Shown here: one piece after another, positions 24,477-33,933 of the stretch
How positions within the stretch are numbered: the stretch's first letter is position 1
Layout: each line of letters starts with the position of its first letter
Source of the DNA: CAWBXL01 sp963837365
GTDB taxonomy: Bacteria > Acidobacteriota > Terriglobia > Terriglobales > Acidobacteriaceae
Assembly (NCBI GenBank): GCA_963837365.1
Contig: CAWIMW010000012.1
Span: 1-64,000 of the forward strand
Direction: 5' to 3'
Length of the DNA stretch: 64,000 bases
Position numbers and translations under genes: made by a program
The notes under the pieces: model-generated
The model's input: only the letters and a program-made list of their open reading frames with translations
Told to the model about the DNA's origin: nothing
Database searches by the model: none

Positions 24477-25343
24477 GTGGCGGAAATCAAGACCATCGCC
24501 GTCATCGGCGCCGGGACCATGGGCCGAGGCATAGCGCACGTCGCCGCCCTGGGCGGATACCGCACCATTCTCGAAGATCTCCTGCCGAACGCATTGCGGC
24601 GTGCGGAATCCGAAATTCGCACCAACCTTGATAAAGCCGTCGAGCTCGGCAAGGTTTCTTCCGGCGATGCGCAAGCCGCAGTGGGACGGTTGGAATACGC
24701 GGGATCGGTTGAAGGCGCAGCCCGCGAAGCGGATCTAGTCATTGAGGCCGTTCCGGAAGAACTAGAATCCAAGATCGAAATTTTTACTCTGCTCGATAAA
24801 ATTTGCCGGCCCGGTACCATCCTGGCTTCAAACACTTCCTCCTTGAGCATCAGCGAAATTGCTGGCGTCACCTACCGGGCCAGCAAGTGCGTGGGGATGC
24901 ACTTTTTCAATCCGGTCCACAAAATGAAGTTGATTGAAATCGTGCGTGCGGCGCAGACCGATGACGAAACCATCTCGGCTGCGGTGGAAGTCGGCAAGCG
25001 TATGGGCAAAGAGATCGTGGTGATCAAAGAGTCGCCCGGCTTCATCACCAGCCGCATGAATGCCATGATCGGCAATGAAGCGTTCTACATGTTGGGGGAG
25101 GGCATCGCGTCCGCCGAAGACATTGACAAAGCGCTTAAGCTTGGCCTGAACCATCCTATGGGGCCATTCGAACTGGTCGATTTGGTCGGACTGGATACGC
25201 GCCTGCACATCCTCAACTATCTGCACCAGACGTTAGGAGAGAAGTATCGGCCGGCGCCATTGCTGGTGGAGTATGTTCAGGCGGGGCGGCTGGGCAGGAA
25301 AGCAGGAAAAGGTGTGTACGACTACCCAGAGAAATCCAAGTAA
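24477..25343 (+). CDS. hbd: 3-hydroxybutyryl-CoA dehydrogenase family
   Basis: Oxidises (S)-3-hydroxyacyl-CoA with NAD+, or the reverse, in beta-oxidation or butyrate-type metabolism. 288 residues: Rossmann motif AVIGAGTMGRGIAH near residues 8-21, NTSSLSISEIA and the catalytic His-Glu region GMHFFNPVHKMKLIEIV, then the helical C-terminal dimer domain with NHPMGPFELVDLVGLD. GTG 24477 is the only start that keeps the Rossmann strand complete, although AGGA is unusually close. The gene ends one base before the family 1 palindrome (25345-25465). Confidence 0.92.
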   Translation: MAEIKTIAVIGAGTMGRGIAHVAALGGYRTILEDLLPNALRRAESEIRTNLDKAVELGKVSSGDAQAAVGRLEYAGSVEGAAREADLVIEAVPEELESKIEIFTLLDKICRPGTILASNTSSLSISEIAGVTYRASKCVGMHFFNPVHKMKLIEIVRAAQTDDETISAAVEVGKRMGKEIVVIKESPGFITSRMNAMIGNEAFYMLGEGIASAEDIDKALKLGLNHPMGPFELVDLVGLDTRLHILNYLHQTLGEKYRPAPLLVEYVQAGRLGRKAGKGVYDYPEKSK

Positions 25344-25344
25344 T

Positions 25345-25465
25345 TTGTCATTCCGACGAGGAGCGAAGCGACAAAGAGGAATCTGCTTTTGGCTGACGCA
25401 TTCGTGACGCCGCCCAGCAAAAGCAGATTCCTCCTCTGCGCTACGCGCCTTGTCGGAATGACAAA
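25345..25465. repeat. Palindromic intergenic repeat, family 1, copy 1
   Basis: About 120 bases between convergent genes. Outer arms GTCATTCCGAC / GTCGGAATGAC. Inner arms GAGGAATCTGCTTTT / AAAAGCAGATTCCTC are perfect over 15 bases. Copies 2 and 3 are at 29330-29438 and 59451-59557. Likely folds into a cruciform or RNA hairpin and may terminate both flanking transcripts. Confidence 0.85.
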
Positions 25466-25471
25466 TTTTGA

Positions 25472-26539
25472 TTATTTGTTGATGTCGTCCTTCGCGTCCA
25501 GACGCTTCACGAAAATCCGCAAGAACGCCTGGTTCGGCTCCGGAGCGCCCGCCAACGCAATCCGCATCTCTTTCGCGGCGTTTGCGTAATCTCCCTGGGC
25601 TGAGTACATACGGCCCAACCCCATGTGGACAATCCAGGCATCGGGGTTCTTCTTCGCATTCTCCCGATAGATAGCAAACGCCTTTTCCGTCTGGCCATCA
25701 ATCTGTAGTTGTCGCGCGTAGGAGTGCATCTGCAACGCATTGGCCTTGGCCAGGGCCGCACTCAGGGTCTTGTCCGCTTCATCTTTACGGCCCATGGCCA
25801 TGAGCACTTTGGATTTGGTAAAAAGATTATCGAAACGTTCTTCCACCTGAATGGAACGATCACAATAGTTCAACGCATCGTCCATATTCAATTTGTGGGC
25901 CAGCAAATAGTTGGCTGCATCATCCCATCCGTCCCAGGTATATTGCGCAAATCCGCGGAGCTGTTTGTGTAAACTTGCCTGGACCAGCTGCTCCGTATTG
26001 ACCCCGATTTTTACCGGAACAACCAGCTTCTCCCAGCGCATGGTCAGTGTGCTTGAGTCTTCCTTCACATCCTCAAAGCTATATTCCAGTGCTTCCAGGA
26101 ACTCCGCAGGCTGTGGCTTTACGGTTACTCTCAACGCATCTTCATCCTGCTTGTAGGTAAACGCTCCCCAAGAGGTGTAGTTCTTGGAAAAAATGACGGT
26201 CCACTCAGTTTGCCCCGGAATCATGTGCAGGCCATACGTTCCGGCGTCCAGCGGCTTGCCTTCGATGCTCACCGGGTCAGAGAAGGAAATAGTCGTGTTT
26301 TCATTCGCACCCGCCCGCCACACTGCGTCATAGGGGACAAGCTTTCCCCAGATCTGCCGTCCCTTTACCAAAGGACGGTGGTAGTTGACCTTAATGTCTG
26401 TTATTCCAACCTTCTGGAGTACGGTGGCATGTTGACTATCGCGGGGGATATCCAGCAATGCGGACTGCGCCACGCCGGAGGTCGAAACAAACAATAACGC
26501 GATCACAACAAATAACAGCGGCAGCAAGTTTCGCTTCAC
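25472..26539 (-). CDS. DUF2911 protein with C-terminal TPRs
   Basis: 355 residues with a signal peptide (residues 1-25, LLFVVIALLFVSTSGVAQ). The N-terminal half matches the DUF2911 family (YHRPLVKGRQIWGKLVPYDAVWRAGANE and LDAGTYGLHMIPG), beta-rich and exported. The C-terminal half contains at least two TPR-like units (DALNYCDRSIQVEERFDNLF, VHMGLGRMYSAQGDYANAAK). Common in Acidobacteriota and Bacteroidota; the biochemical role is unknown. The gene end is next to the family 1 palindrome. Confidence 0.85.
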   Translation of the reverse strand: MKRNLLPLLFVVIALLFVSTSGVAQSALLDIPRDSQHATVLQKVGITDIKVNYHRPLVKGRQIWGKLVPYDAVWRAGANENTTISFSDPVSIEGKPLDAGTYGLHMIPGQTEWTVIFSKNYTSWGAFTYKQDEDALRVTVKPQPAEFLEALEYSFEDVKEDSSTLTMRWEKLVVPVKIGVNTEQLVQASLHKQLRGFAQYTWDGWDDAANYLLAHKLNMDDALNYCDRSIQVEERFDNLFTKSKVLMAMGRKDEADKTLSAALAKANALQMHSYARQLQIDGQTEKAFAIYRENAKKNPDAWIVHMGLGRMYSAQGDYANAAKEMRIALAGAPEPNQAFLRIFVKRLDAKDDINK

Positions 26540-26795
26540 GGGTCTTTTCTCCTAGAATTGATCTAACCAAACTGTCCGGCCAGATGGACGCCTAAAACAC
26601 AATGACCGCTTAGACGCCACCGAACGATTGTCGGTTAGCGGTTTGCTTGGAAATCTCGGGCGTATCCTTCCCGCTATCATTTCGGCCGGCCAGCAGGTCT
26701 AACCACATGCGGGGGTGTGAACTTTTCTGCGGGTGGGTGCGTATTCAAGGTGAGTAGCTAGGGCGGGCCCTAGACCACCCGCTCGAACTCCAACT

Positions 26796-26820
26796 CCCTG
26801 CTGTCTCCCCGGCAGCAGGG
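26796..26820 (+). promoter_or_regulatory. Hairpin overlapping the ribosome site of the first permease
   Basis: CCCTGCTG / CAGCAGGG stem with a nine-base loop. The right arm runs directly into GGGGGA, the ribosome site nine bases before ATG 26832. Folding would hide it, as in translational control. Inference. Confidence 0.4.
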
Positions 26821-26831
26821 GGACAATTCCG

Positions 26832-28079
26832 ATGCAGATGCTTCTGGATATCGTGCGGCAATCGCTGTCCACTTTGTGGGCGCACAAGCTGCGTTCGTTT
26901 CTCACCATGTTTGGAATCGCCTGGGGCGTCGGTTCCCTGCTTTTGCTGGTCGGACTGGGGGAAGGCTTCCGCAGCGGGCAAAAAAAGAATATGGCTAACC
27001 TGGGGCAGGACATCATGTTCATCTTCCCCGGCCGCATTGCCGGAGTGGAAGGCAGCACGCTATCCGGCAGACCTTACAACTTTACTTATGGCGATTACGT
27101 TGCCATCCGGGATGAAACTACATCCCTGCGTTGTATTTCAGCTGTCCTGAATCGAGAGGACATTCGTGCCGTCAGTGATTATGGCAGCACCAATGGCCAG
27201 GTGTTCGGCGTGGCACCGTCCTATGATCAGATCCGTACCGTACCCATCGGCACCGGCCGCTGGCTGAACGAAGCAGATAGTGCTCAGCACCGCCGTGTGG
27301 CCGTCGTCGGTTGGGAACTGCTTAAAAACATATTCCCCGGAACACCTGCCGTCGGCTCTAATATCCTGCTCAACGGAATGCGCTTCGACGTCATCGGCGT
27401 GGTGGCCAAGATTGGACGTGAAGGTAACAACGGCACCAACGGCCGGATTTTCATTCCGATCGAAACTATGCGGATGCTGTTCCCGCTGAAAAACCAAATC
27501 GGTGAGGACGCAGTTTCCTTCATCAATTACCGGCCTATCACGCGCGATGACAACTTGCGCGCCAAGCGGGATGTTCACGAAATCATCGCCCGCCGCCACG
27601 GGTTTGACTTCAAACTGGAGGATGCCTTCGAAGATTGGGACACCATCGAGAATTCAAAGCGGGTGGCCAAGATTTTCGACGCTATGGACTGGTTCCTGGG
27701 CGTGGTGGGCCTTGTGACTTTGGGGCTGGGCGCGATCGGTATCATCAACATCATGCTGGTATCGGTGACCGAGCGCACCAAAGAAATTGGCTTACGCAAA
27801 GCGTTGGGGGCCACCCATCGCAGTATTCTCACGCAATTCTTCATCGAAGGCGCATTTCTGACCGCATTGAGTGGAGGCATCGGCCTAACCATCTGCACGG
27901 TATTCGTAACTTTGCTGGCACAGTTGCCGTCGCCCCAGGGCTTTGACACTCCGCGGATTGTGCCGGCATCGGCAGCCATCGCCATTATTTCGCTAACCAT
28001 TGCCGGCGTAGTAGCTGGGCTCTATCCCGCACGAAAGGCTGCATTGCTTTCTCCAGTAGAAGCCATGCGGCAGGAGTAA
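26832..28079 (+). CDS. FtsX/MacB-type ABC transporter permease
   Basis: 415 residues. Layout: N-terminal helix with KLRSFLTMFGIAWGVGSLLLLVG, a periplasmic core domain (about 50-280), then three helices with the FtsX signature MLVSVTERTKEIGLRKALGA and the end LYPARKAALLSPVEAMRQE. The fold matches the membrane subunit of MacB or LolC-type transporters, which export or extract lipids, peptides or lipoproteins. The ATPase is not fused here and is not next to it, so it must be encoded elsewhere. The next gene, 8 bases downstream, is a second permease of the same kind. Confidence 0.9.
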   Translation: MQMLLDIVRQSLSTLWAHKLRSFLTMFGIAWGVGSLLLLVGLGEGFRSGQKKNMANLGQDIMFIFPGRIAGVEGSTLSGRPYNFTYGDYVAIRDETTSLRCISAVLNREDIRAVSDYGSTNGQVFGVAPSYDQIRTVPIGTGRWLNEADSAQHRRVAVVGWELLKNIFPGTPAVGSNILLNGMRFDVIGVVAKIGREGNNGTNGRIFIPIETMRMLFPLKNQIGEDAVSFINYRPITRDDNLRAKRDVHEIIARRHGFDFKLEDAFEDWDTIENSKRVAKIFDAMDWFLGVVGLVTLGLGAIGIINIMLVSVTERTKEIGLRKALGATHRSILTQFFIEGAFLTALSGGIGLTICTVFVTLLAQLPSPQGFDTPRIVPASAAIAIISLTIAGVVAGLYPARKAALLSPVEAMRQE

Positions 28080-28087
28080 CCGTAACT

Positions 28088-29327
28088 ATGATCGGCGAAC
28101 TGGGAAAACAAGCCTACGGAGCGCTCAAACACAACCGTCGCCGCAGCCTTCTCACCATGCTGGGAATGGCATGGGGAATCGCGACGGTGGTCCTGCTGTT
28201 GGCGTATGGCGCAGGTTTTGAGCGCGGGTTGATGGTCGCATTCACCACCTTTGGCGGGAACTCTGATCGCCGTCTTTCCGGGGCGCACTTCGCAGCAGGC
28301 TGGAGGCACAAAGGCCGGCGAAGAGGTCAGGTTGACCATGCAAGATCTGGATTACCTGCGCGCAGAGGTCCCGTTTCTCAAGCGGTCTTCTCCCGAGGTC
28401 AACAAACAAAGCACGGTGGCCTACGGCACACGCAATGGCCGCTACAACATTCGCGGCGCCTATGCGAGCTACCAACAAATCAGGCATGTGGACGTGGCTG
28501 AGGGCAGTTTCATCACCGATCAGGAGGACTTCACCCATAGCCGCGTGGCCGTGATTGGCTACGATGTCAAGAAGAAGCTGTTTTCAGGACAAAACGCTCT
28601 GGGCGAAGGTGTGCGCGTCGACGGCATTTCATACCAGGTTATTGGTGTGCTCAAGCGCATGATTCAGGATGGTGACGACAACATGAACGCTATGGTGTAC
28701 GTCCCCTTCAGCGCCATGGGTGATCTGACCAACACTTATTACCTCAATGCGATCGTTCTAGAGTACGAAGGCGAGCACGAAAAAGTGGTGAAGGCCGTGC
28801 GCGACTCGATGGCGTATCACCACGGCTTCGATCCCAAGGACAAACGCGCCGTGTTTGTCTTCGACAGCAAAGGGGAGCTGGTCGAACTGCAAATTATCAC
28901 CACCGGAATCAAAGTCCTGCTCGGCTTCATTGGCCTCCTGACATTGGGCATCGGAGGCGTCGGATTAATGAACATCATGCTGGTCTCGGTGACCCAGCGC
29001 ACCCGCGAGATTGGGGTAGAGAAAGCTCTTGGAGCACGGCGCTGGCATATTCTGTTTCAGTTCTTGGCCGAAGCCTTGGCGATTACGTTTCTCGGTGGTT
29101 TGGCTGGAGTGGCCTTAGCCTACTTGATTTCGTGGTCGGTTGGTTCGTTGACGCTTTGGAGCGCGTTCATCGAGGACGCCAGCGAAGGTGACATCCACTT
29201 GAAAATTAACGCCGGGATTTTGTTGTGGTCTACCGGGATTCTAAGTTTCGTCGGCATCATCAGCGGCATGCTGCCGGCTTTTAAAGCTTCGCGGTTGGAT
29301 CCGATTGAGGCGTTGCGGTACGAATAA
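28088..29327 (+). pseudogene. FtsX/MacB-type permease interrupted by a +1 frameshift
   Basis: Two frames together give one complete permease. The first frame supplies the N-terminal helix (RRRSLLTMLGMAWGIATVVL through FTTFGGN, to 28261). The second supplies LIAVFPGRTSQQAGG onward to the FtsX signature (MLVSVTQRTREIGVEKALGA) and the end LDPIEALRYE. An extra base at about 28262 separates them; removing it restores a normal protein of about 412 residues. No internal stops lie elsewhere. Either a recent inactivation, a sequencing or assembly error, or, less likely, programmed frameshifting. Confidence 0.85.
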
Positions 29328-29329
29328 TA

Positions 29330-29438
29330 TTTGTCATTCCGTCGAGGCACGAAGTGCAGAGGAGGAATCTGCTGTTGCCTGAGTGGATAGGAACAGCAGA
29401 TTCCTCCTCTTCGCTGCGCTCATCGTCGGAATGACAAA
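29330..29438. repeat. Palindromic intergenic repeat, family 1, copy 2
   Basis: Between convergent genes. Inner arms GAGGAATCTGCTGTT / AACAGCAGATTCCTC pair perfectly although three bases differ from copy 1, i.e. compensatory changes. Outer arm GTCATTCCGTC / GTCGGAATGAC. Same placement as copy 1. Confidence 0.85.
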
Positions 29439-29528
29439 ATGGAGTGTTACTCCACTGGCCGCTGGTATTCCACCGCGCTGCTGTGAATCCCATCCGAGAA
29501 CTGCACTTCCAAATCATCCGGCGCATCC

Positions 29529-31709
29529 TCAATGGTGGCGCATTCCCCCACGCAGGAACCCGCGTACTTCCCCGGTCTTGGCGTCGCGTAACATCACCAT
29601 CGGAGACTGGGCTGCATCCCAGGAAAACTGCATCTTGTGATTGGACAAATACTGCTGTCTTACAACCGCACGCGCCCCAAGCATCGGAGTCGCACCTGAG
29701 GTAGCCGTCACCCGGGTAAGTTCCTTTCCGTCTTTCGAGAGATGGATGCTGGCAATCCTGCTCATCGTGTCAGCCGGCATGGGTACGACGAACGAGAACA
29801 TGCGTAACGAAGTATCCGGCAGATCGGCAACTTCGGGAGCATCAAACGGCAGTGTCATCAGGACCTGACCCAGAGCATCCTTGGCCTGCCAGACATAGGG
29901 CCCAGTCTGTGGGGCAATCCCGGTTGCTGCCACCTTGAACGCGGGCTCCAAGATCACGTTGCCGTTCTCAATACGTCCCCAAACTAGCAAAGCATCTTGC
30001 GAATTCGTGCCGTTGACAGCATCGGCGGATACGACATCGAACGATAGACCCGCTCGATAATTCAACTCCGACGTGTAGACGTAGTCGCTGATCCACTGGT
30101 TCGAGCAGTAGCCCATGATGTCAGTAAATGCGGATTGATCTTTGAGATTGTTGCTGGAGGCAAACGCATCCCATCCCGGCACGCCGATGATTCCATCCTT
30201 GGCATAGCCCAATGCGATGGTGTAGGGATAGCTGGGATCGGGACTGCCCGCGCCGCCGCAGGGGCTATGCGGACGATTGAAGTTGTGGCCTTCTTCGTGG
30301 GCGAAAACACCCGGTGCGCTGCTTTGATAGTCCCAACCCATGGCGGCAGGAAAGCCTATATAACCCAGACCAGCGACGCCGCTGGAATATCCGACTTTCA
30401 CCACACCAAAGTAGTAACGACCTGAGGCGGCTGCTCCATCCGCAGATCGTTTAGCGCTGATTTCGGTGAGTACGGTGTTCCAATTAGTTCCGTCGCTAAG
30501 TAGAACCGTCGTAGAAGGTGGGGTGGTTGTCGGTATCGTGGCGCTGGAATTGAGAGTACTGGCGACTGTCACATCAATCGCATCTGGGACCGGATGTAGC
30601 TTCTTCGCGAAATCAACCCAACTGTTGCGGGTAAAGCTCCCACTCTCCACCACACCAGTCTTGCCGTCCATGGTGTGCACGGGAATCAGCGTCACCTTCC
30701 AGGGATGCAAGGTACGTACATCCAGATTATTCTCCGTGAATTGATTGTTCGTCTCATCCGCTTCGGCAACCAGGTTCGAAGGATCGACCGTAGCCACCAC
30801 ATTCGTCCCCGCCTGTATCCACGAGGAAGGAACCGCCGCATTCCAGGAAGCATTTGTGTTGGGATCAATCGTCGTTGGGACTGAAACGCCCGGGGCGTTA
30901 ATGGTCAGAGTATTTGTGGTGCTTCCGTTGATGAAATCCACTTTCACCTGAGGTGTAGCCGTGTTCGTGGCATTGGCCTTTACGAACACGCGCACCCATC
31001 CGCTGCGATCCTTGACCAACGGAACCGTGGGATTGGGATAATCCTGCGTGGCCTGCGTGACATAAAGCCCGTCAATGGCCAGATCCAGCGTCGAGGATGA
31101 CGTACTCACCGTGAACGTGTTCGCCGATGTTGCGCTTCCACCCGGAGTAGTCACTGAGAATTTCCCCGTCGTAGCTCCGGCCGGCACTGGCGTCGTGATC
31201 TGGGTCGCGCTGTTTACAGTGAATGTCGCGCTGGTTCCGTTTAACTTGACGGATGTAGCGCCGGTCAAATTTGTCCCAGTAATGATTAGGGGAGTTGCAA
31301 CGGGCCCGCTGGTCGGATTAAAGCTGGTAATGGTCGGAGCGGACACTGGCACCGTCACTGTGAAATTGCCAGTTGAACTTACGCTCCCACCAGGAGTCGT
31401 CACCGACACCTTGCCCGTCGTGGCGCCGGTGGGAACTGCGGCAGTAATCTGGGTCGCGCTGTTCACGTTGAATGTTGCTGTCTTTCCATTGAACGCTATT
31501 GCCGAAGCCCCGGTTAAATTCGTTCCCGAAACCACGACCGATGTCCCGACTGGACCGGTCGAGGGCTGGAGCGCAGAAATGGTAGGCGCGGCAGGAACAT
31601 TGGGAGATCCCGAGCCTGAACCGCTCCCGCCGCCGCACGCTGTAAAGGCGAAGATCAATGCGACTAGCGTGACGGCACTCAAAACCTGTTGAATACTGCG
31701 AGTCCCCAT
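29529..31709 (-). CDS. Secreted metzincin-like zinc protease lipoprotein with IPT/TIG domains
   Basis: 726 residues from ATG 31709; an upstream start at 31823 would place a non-signal stretch before the signal peptide. Lipobox FTAC near residue 27, then a Gly/Ser linker, two IPT/TIG-like Ig repeats (each with SGTNLTGA), a CARDB-like domain (LDLAIDGLYVTQATQDYPN to ADETNNQFTENN) and a protease domain. The protease has HEEGHNFNRPH near residue 470, the HExxHxxNxxH zinc site, and the Met-turn DIMGYC further on; both fit metzincins. Such lipoproteins sit on the outer membrane or are released. Substrate unknown. Confidence 0.8.
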   Translation of the reverse strand: MGTRSIQQVLSAVTLVALIFAFTACGGGSGSGSGSPNVPAAPTISALQPSTGPVGTSVVVSGTNLTGASAIAFNGKTATFNVNSATQITAAVPTGATTGKVSVTTPGGSVSSTGNFTVTVPVSAPTITSFNPTSGPVATPLIITGTNLTGATSVKLNGTSATFTVNSATQITTPVPAGATTGKFSVTTPGGSATSANTFTVSTSSSTLDLAIDGLYVTQATQDYPNPTVPLVKDRSGWVRVFVKANATNTATPQVKVDFINGSTTNTLTINAPGVSVPTTIDPNTNASWNAAVPSSWIQAGTNVVATVDPSNLVAEADETNNQFTENNLDVRTLHPWKVTLIPVHTMDGKTGVVESGSFTRNSWVDFAKKLHPVPDAIDVTVASTLNSSATIPTTTPPSTTVLLSDGTNWNTVLTEISAKRSADGAAASGRYYFGVVKVGYSSGVAGLGYIGFPAAMGWDYQSSAPGVFAHEEGHNFNRPHSPCGGAGSPDPSYPYTIALGYAKDGIIGVPGWDAFASSNNLKDQSAFTDIMGYCSNQWISDYVYTSELNYRAGLSFDVVSADAVNGTNSQDALLVWGRIENGNVILEPAFKVAATGIAPQTGPYVWQAKDALGQVLMTLPFDAPEVADLPDTSLRMFSFVVPMPADTMSRIASIHLSKDGKELTRVTATSGATPMLGARAVVRQQYLSNHKMQFSWDAAQSPMVMLRDAKTGEVRGFLRGGMRHH

Positions 31710-31912
31710 TGCGTGTCTCTCTTTTCTAGAGATGCTAATTCTGCTCCAAGCAGACATCCGATCATTCTTGTCTCTTATGGAGCCTTCGGCAAGATTCGGG
31801 AGTATTAGCCCTAGCGTGGCCATCTGGGCATGGCTATAGGCTTGAAAGTAAAAGCATAAGCAGTCATGGGACCAAGGGGAGACTGGACTTTGCGGTTAGG
31901 GCCAAACCCTTC

Positions 31913-31956
31913 AACCGCGGAGTTCGCAGAGAAAGGCCGCAGAGGACGCAAAAAAA
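31913..31956. repeat. CGCAGAG-family repeat, single arm (copy D)
   Basis: Contains AACCGCGGAGTTCGCAGAG, GCCGCAGAGGACGC and an A-run, the same word pattern as the arms of the palindromic copies at 16007-16132, 54520-54595 and 56734-56835. No matching inverted arm is visible nearby, so this is a half copy. Between the protease and transglutaminase genes. Confidence 0.6.
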
Positions 31957-32006
31957 TCTTCAGCGAGGCGCGCGGATCAGCATCTCCATAGACAAAATCA
32001 TGCCAT

Positions 32007-32957
32007 TTACTGCTGTTGCTGTTGCTCCTGATCGATCCGCACGCTACGGGAGGGAACGATTCGTGGCTGCAAGATGATGCTGGGCATTAATTCTTCGGGA
32101 AGGGGCCGATCCGATGGACTTACCGTGACCGAAACACTGAGTTCGCTGGTGGCTTCGCCCTTATATACACCGCGGTTAGGCGGAACGTCCGCATAGTCAC
32201 GCCCAATCGCGACCCGAATATGGCGATCATCGGCAAACAAGCTGTTGGTCGGGTCAAACGCTACCCAGCCCAGCTTTGGCACCAATGCTTCCACCCACGC
32301 ATGCGAGGCGCCGTCGGTTGAGCGGTCATGACTCTCGGGCTGGTGAAACAGATATCCACTGACATAGCGCGCCGGGACTTTCAATTCACGCAATAGAGCA
32401 ATCATGATATGGGCAAAGTCCTGGCAAACACCCTGGCGGTTGGTTAAAGCTTCATCGATGGGAGAATCCACTTTGGTGCTCTTGGGCACATACTCAAAAG
32501 CGTCATAGATGGAATGGTTCAGCTCGGTAAGAAACTGGAAAAGATTGCCACGCCGCTCACAGCCAATTTCTTTTGCCAGTTTCGCCAATTCTCCGGTCGG
32601 CTCGGTAAATGTGCTGGGAAGCATCATCTCCCAATGATTTTCTGCCGCGGTCAAGGCATCGAGTTCGTCCCAGTTGCCCGCAAGGGTTGGATTAGGCAGG
32701 TCTGCCGCTTCCACTTCCACCAACGCCTGGGCCGTGACTTTGACCCGGGTATGGCTACCGGCAATATCAAAGTGATGCACGGTGTTGCCCATGAAATCGC
32801 GGTATTGCATGATGTTCGCCGTGGGATCCACGTGCAGTTGAAAATTCAGACAGCGTTGCCGGCCCTCGCTGCGCGGCTGCATGCGCACCTCCATGAGGCT
32901 TTCGCGCACCGCGGGCTCGTAGGTAAACATGGTGACGTGGCGGACCGAGTAGATCAT
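32007..32957 (-). CDS. Transglutaminase-like protein (Bact_transglu_N type)
   Basis: 316 residues. N-terminal beta domain (IYSVRHVTMFTYEPAVRESL) followed by a transglutaminase-like domain with the Cys-His-Asp triad: Cys178 in NRQGVCQDFAH, His219 in GASHAWVE and Asp235 in AFDPTNS. Such proteins act as amidases or peptide ligases rather than true protein cross-linkers. ATG 32957 shares TAATG with the stop of the upstream alpha-E gene, so translation is coupled. The C-terminal tail is Gln-rich. Part of the three-gene ATP-grasp unit. Confidence 0.9.
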   Translation of the reverse strand: MIYSVRHVTMFTYEPAVRESLMEVRMQPRSEGRQRCLNFQLHVDPTANIMQYRDFMGNTVHHFDIAGSHTRVKVTAQALVEVEAADLPNPTLAGNWDELDALTAAENHWEMMLPSTFTEPTGELAKLAKEIGCERRGNLFQFLTELNHSIYDAFEYVPKSTKVDSPIDEALTNRQGVCQDFAHIMIALLRELKVPARYVSGYLFHQPESHDRSTDGASHAWVEALVPKLGWVAFDPTNSLFADDRHIRVAIGRDYADVPPNRGVYKGEATSELSVSVTVSPSDRPLPEELMPSIILQPRIVPSRSVRIDQEQQQQQ

Positions 32958-33916
32958 TAGGAGACCATGGCCGTATCCACCAGGTAGTCGAAATAGACCT
33001 GGTGGATCGCGGAGTGAATTTGTGCGCACTGCGAACGAATGTTGTCGAGATAAGCGGCCGCGCCGCTCAGCAGAATTTCGTCAATCTGGGTAAAGCTGAG
33101 CGTCGCCCGCAAGCGTCCGGCGAGCCGCAGCGGCTGCTCGGCTTTGCGTTCGGTAAATTCTCCCAGAGCGCGCAGGGCAACATGCACCATGTCCACCGAA
33201 AAACGCACCGAGTGGGGAAACTCCGAGTTGAGCAACAAAAATTCCGCCACCCGCAGTGGGCGCAATTCTGCGGTATAGGTTTTGCAGTAGGGCAGGAATG
33301 CGGTGCAGGATTTCAGCAGGGCCACCCATTCCAGATATTCTTCGCTCTCGACGGACTGGTCCAGCGCATGGGGAAAGCGGCGGAAGTGGCTGCCGATAAG
33401 CCCGGCAAGAACATCGGTGCGCTCCACATACCGCCCGAGCTGGATGTAATGCCAGCCTTCGCTGTGGGTCATGGTGGAGTCGGTGATTCCGTGAAACAAA
33501 TTTGCCCCATCCTGCACCGAGCGGTAAAACTGATGGGACTGCGCCAGCCAGGATTCTTCCAGAGTCGTGCTCCGCATTTGCAGATAGAGCCGGTTGAGTT
33601 GCTCCCACATCTCCGTGCTGCACTGCTCGCGAACGTGACGGAGATTTTCGCGGGCTGCTGCGATACAGGAAACAATCGAGGAAGAATTCGTGCGGTCGAA
33701 GGTCAGGGTATGCGCCAGGGAATGAGCATAGGGCACATCCATGGGAGGCACTGGGATTTGCAGAGTTTCATGCAGACGCGTCCAGCGCACGGTGGAGGAA
33801 TCCGGAGACTGATCGAGACGCAGTTGAACATCCACGTCAATCAGACGCGCAGTGTGCTCCGCCCGCTCCAGGTAGCGGCTCATCCAGTACAAGCAATCGG
33901 CGACTCTGGAGAGCAT
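32957..33916 (-). CDS. Alpha-E domain protein (DUF403)
   Basis: 319 all-helical residues starting MLSRVADCLYWMSRYLERAE, the characteristic N-terminus of the family, with conserved WMSRYLERAEHTARL, HSEGWHYIQLGRYVERTD and a helical C-terminus. ATG 33916 is preceded by GAGGGA at a good distance; longer forms begin within the upstream gene. The family always accompanies a circularly permuted ATP-grasp protein and often a transglutaminase. A role in forming or recognising a short peptide bond has been predicted, but no reaction is proven. Confidence 0.9.
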   Translation of the reverse strand: MLSRVADCLYWMSRYLERAEHTARLIDVDVQLRLDQSPDSSTVRWTRLHETLQIPVPPMDVPYAHSLAHTLTFDRTNSSSIVSCIAAARENLRHVREQCSTEMWEQLNRLYLQMRSTTLEESWLAQSHQFYRSVQDGANLFHGITDSTMTHSEGWHYIQLGRYVERTDVLAGLIGSHFRRFPHALDQSVESEEYLEWVALLKSCTAFLPYCKTYTAELRPLRVAEFLLLNSEFPHSVRFSVDMVHVALRALGEFTERKAEQPLRLAGRLRATLSFTQIDEILLSGAAAYLDNIRSQCAQIHSAIHQVYFDYLVDTAMVS

Positions 33917-33933
33917 GGTGGCTTCCCTCATCA

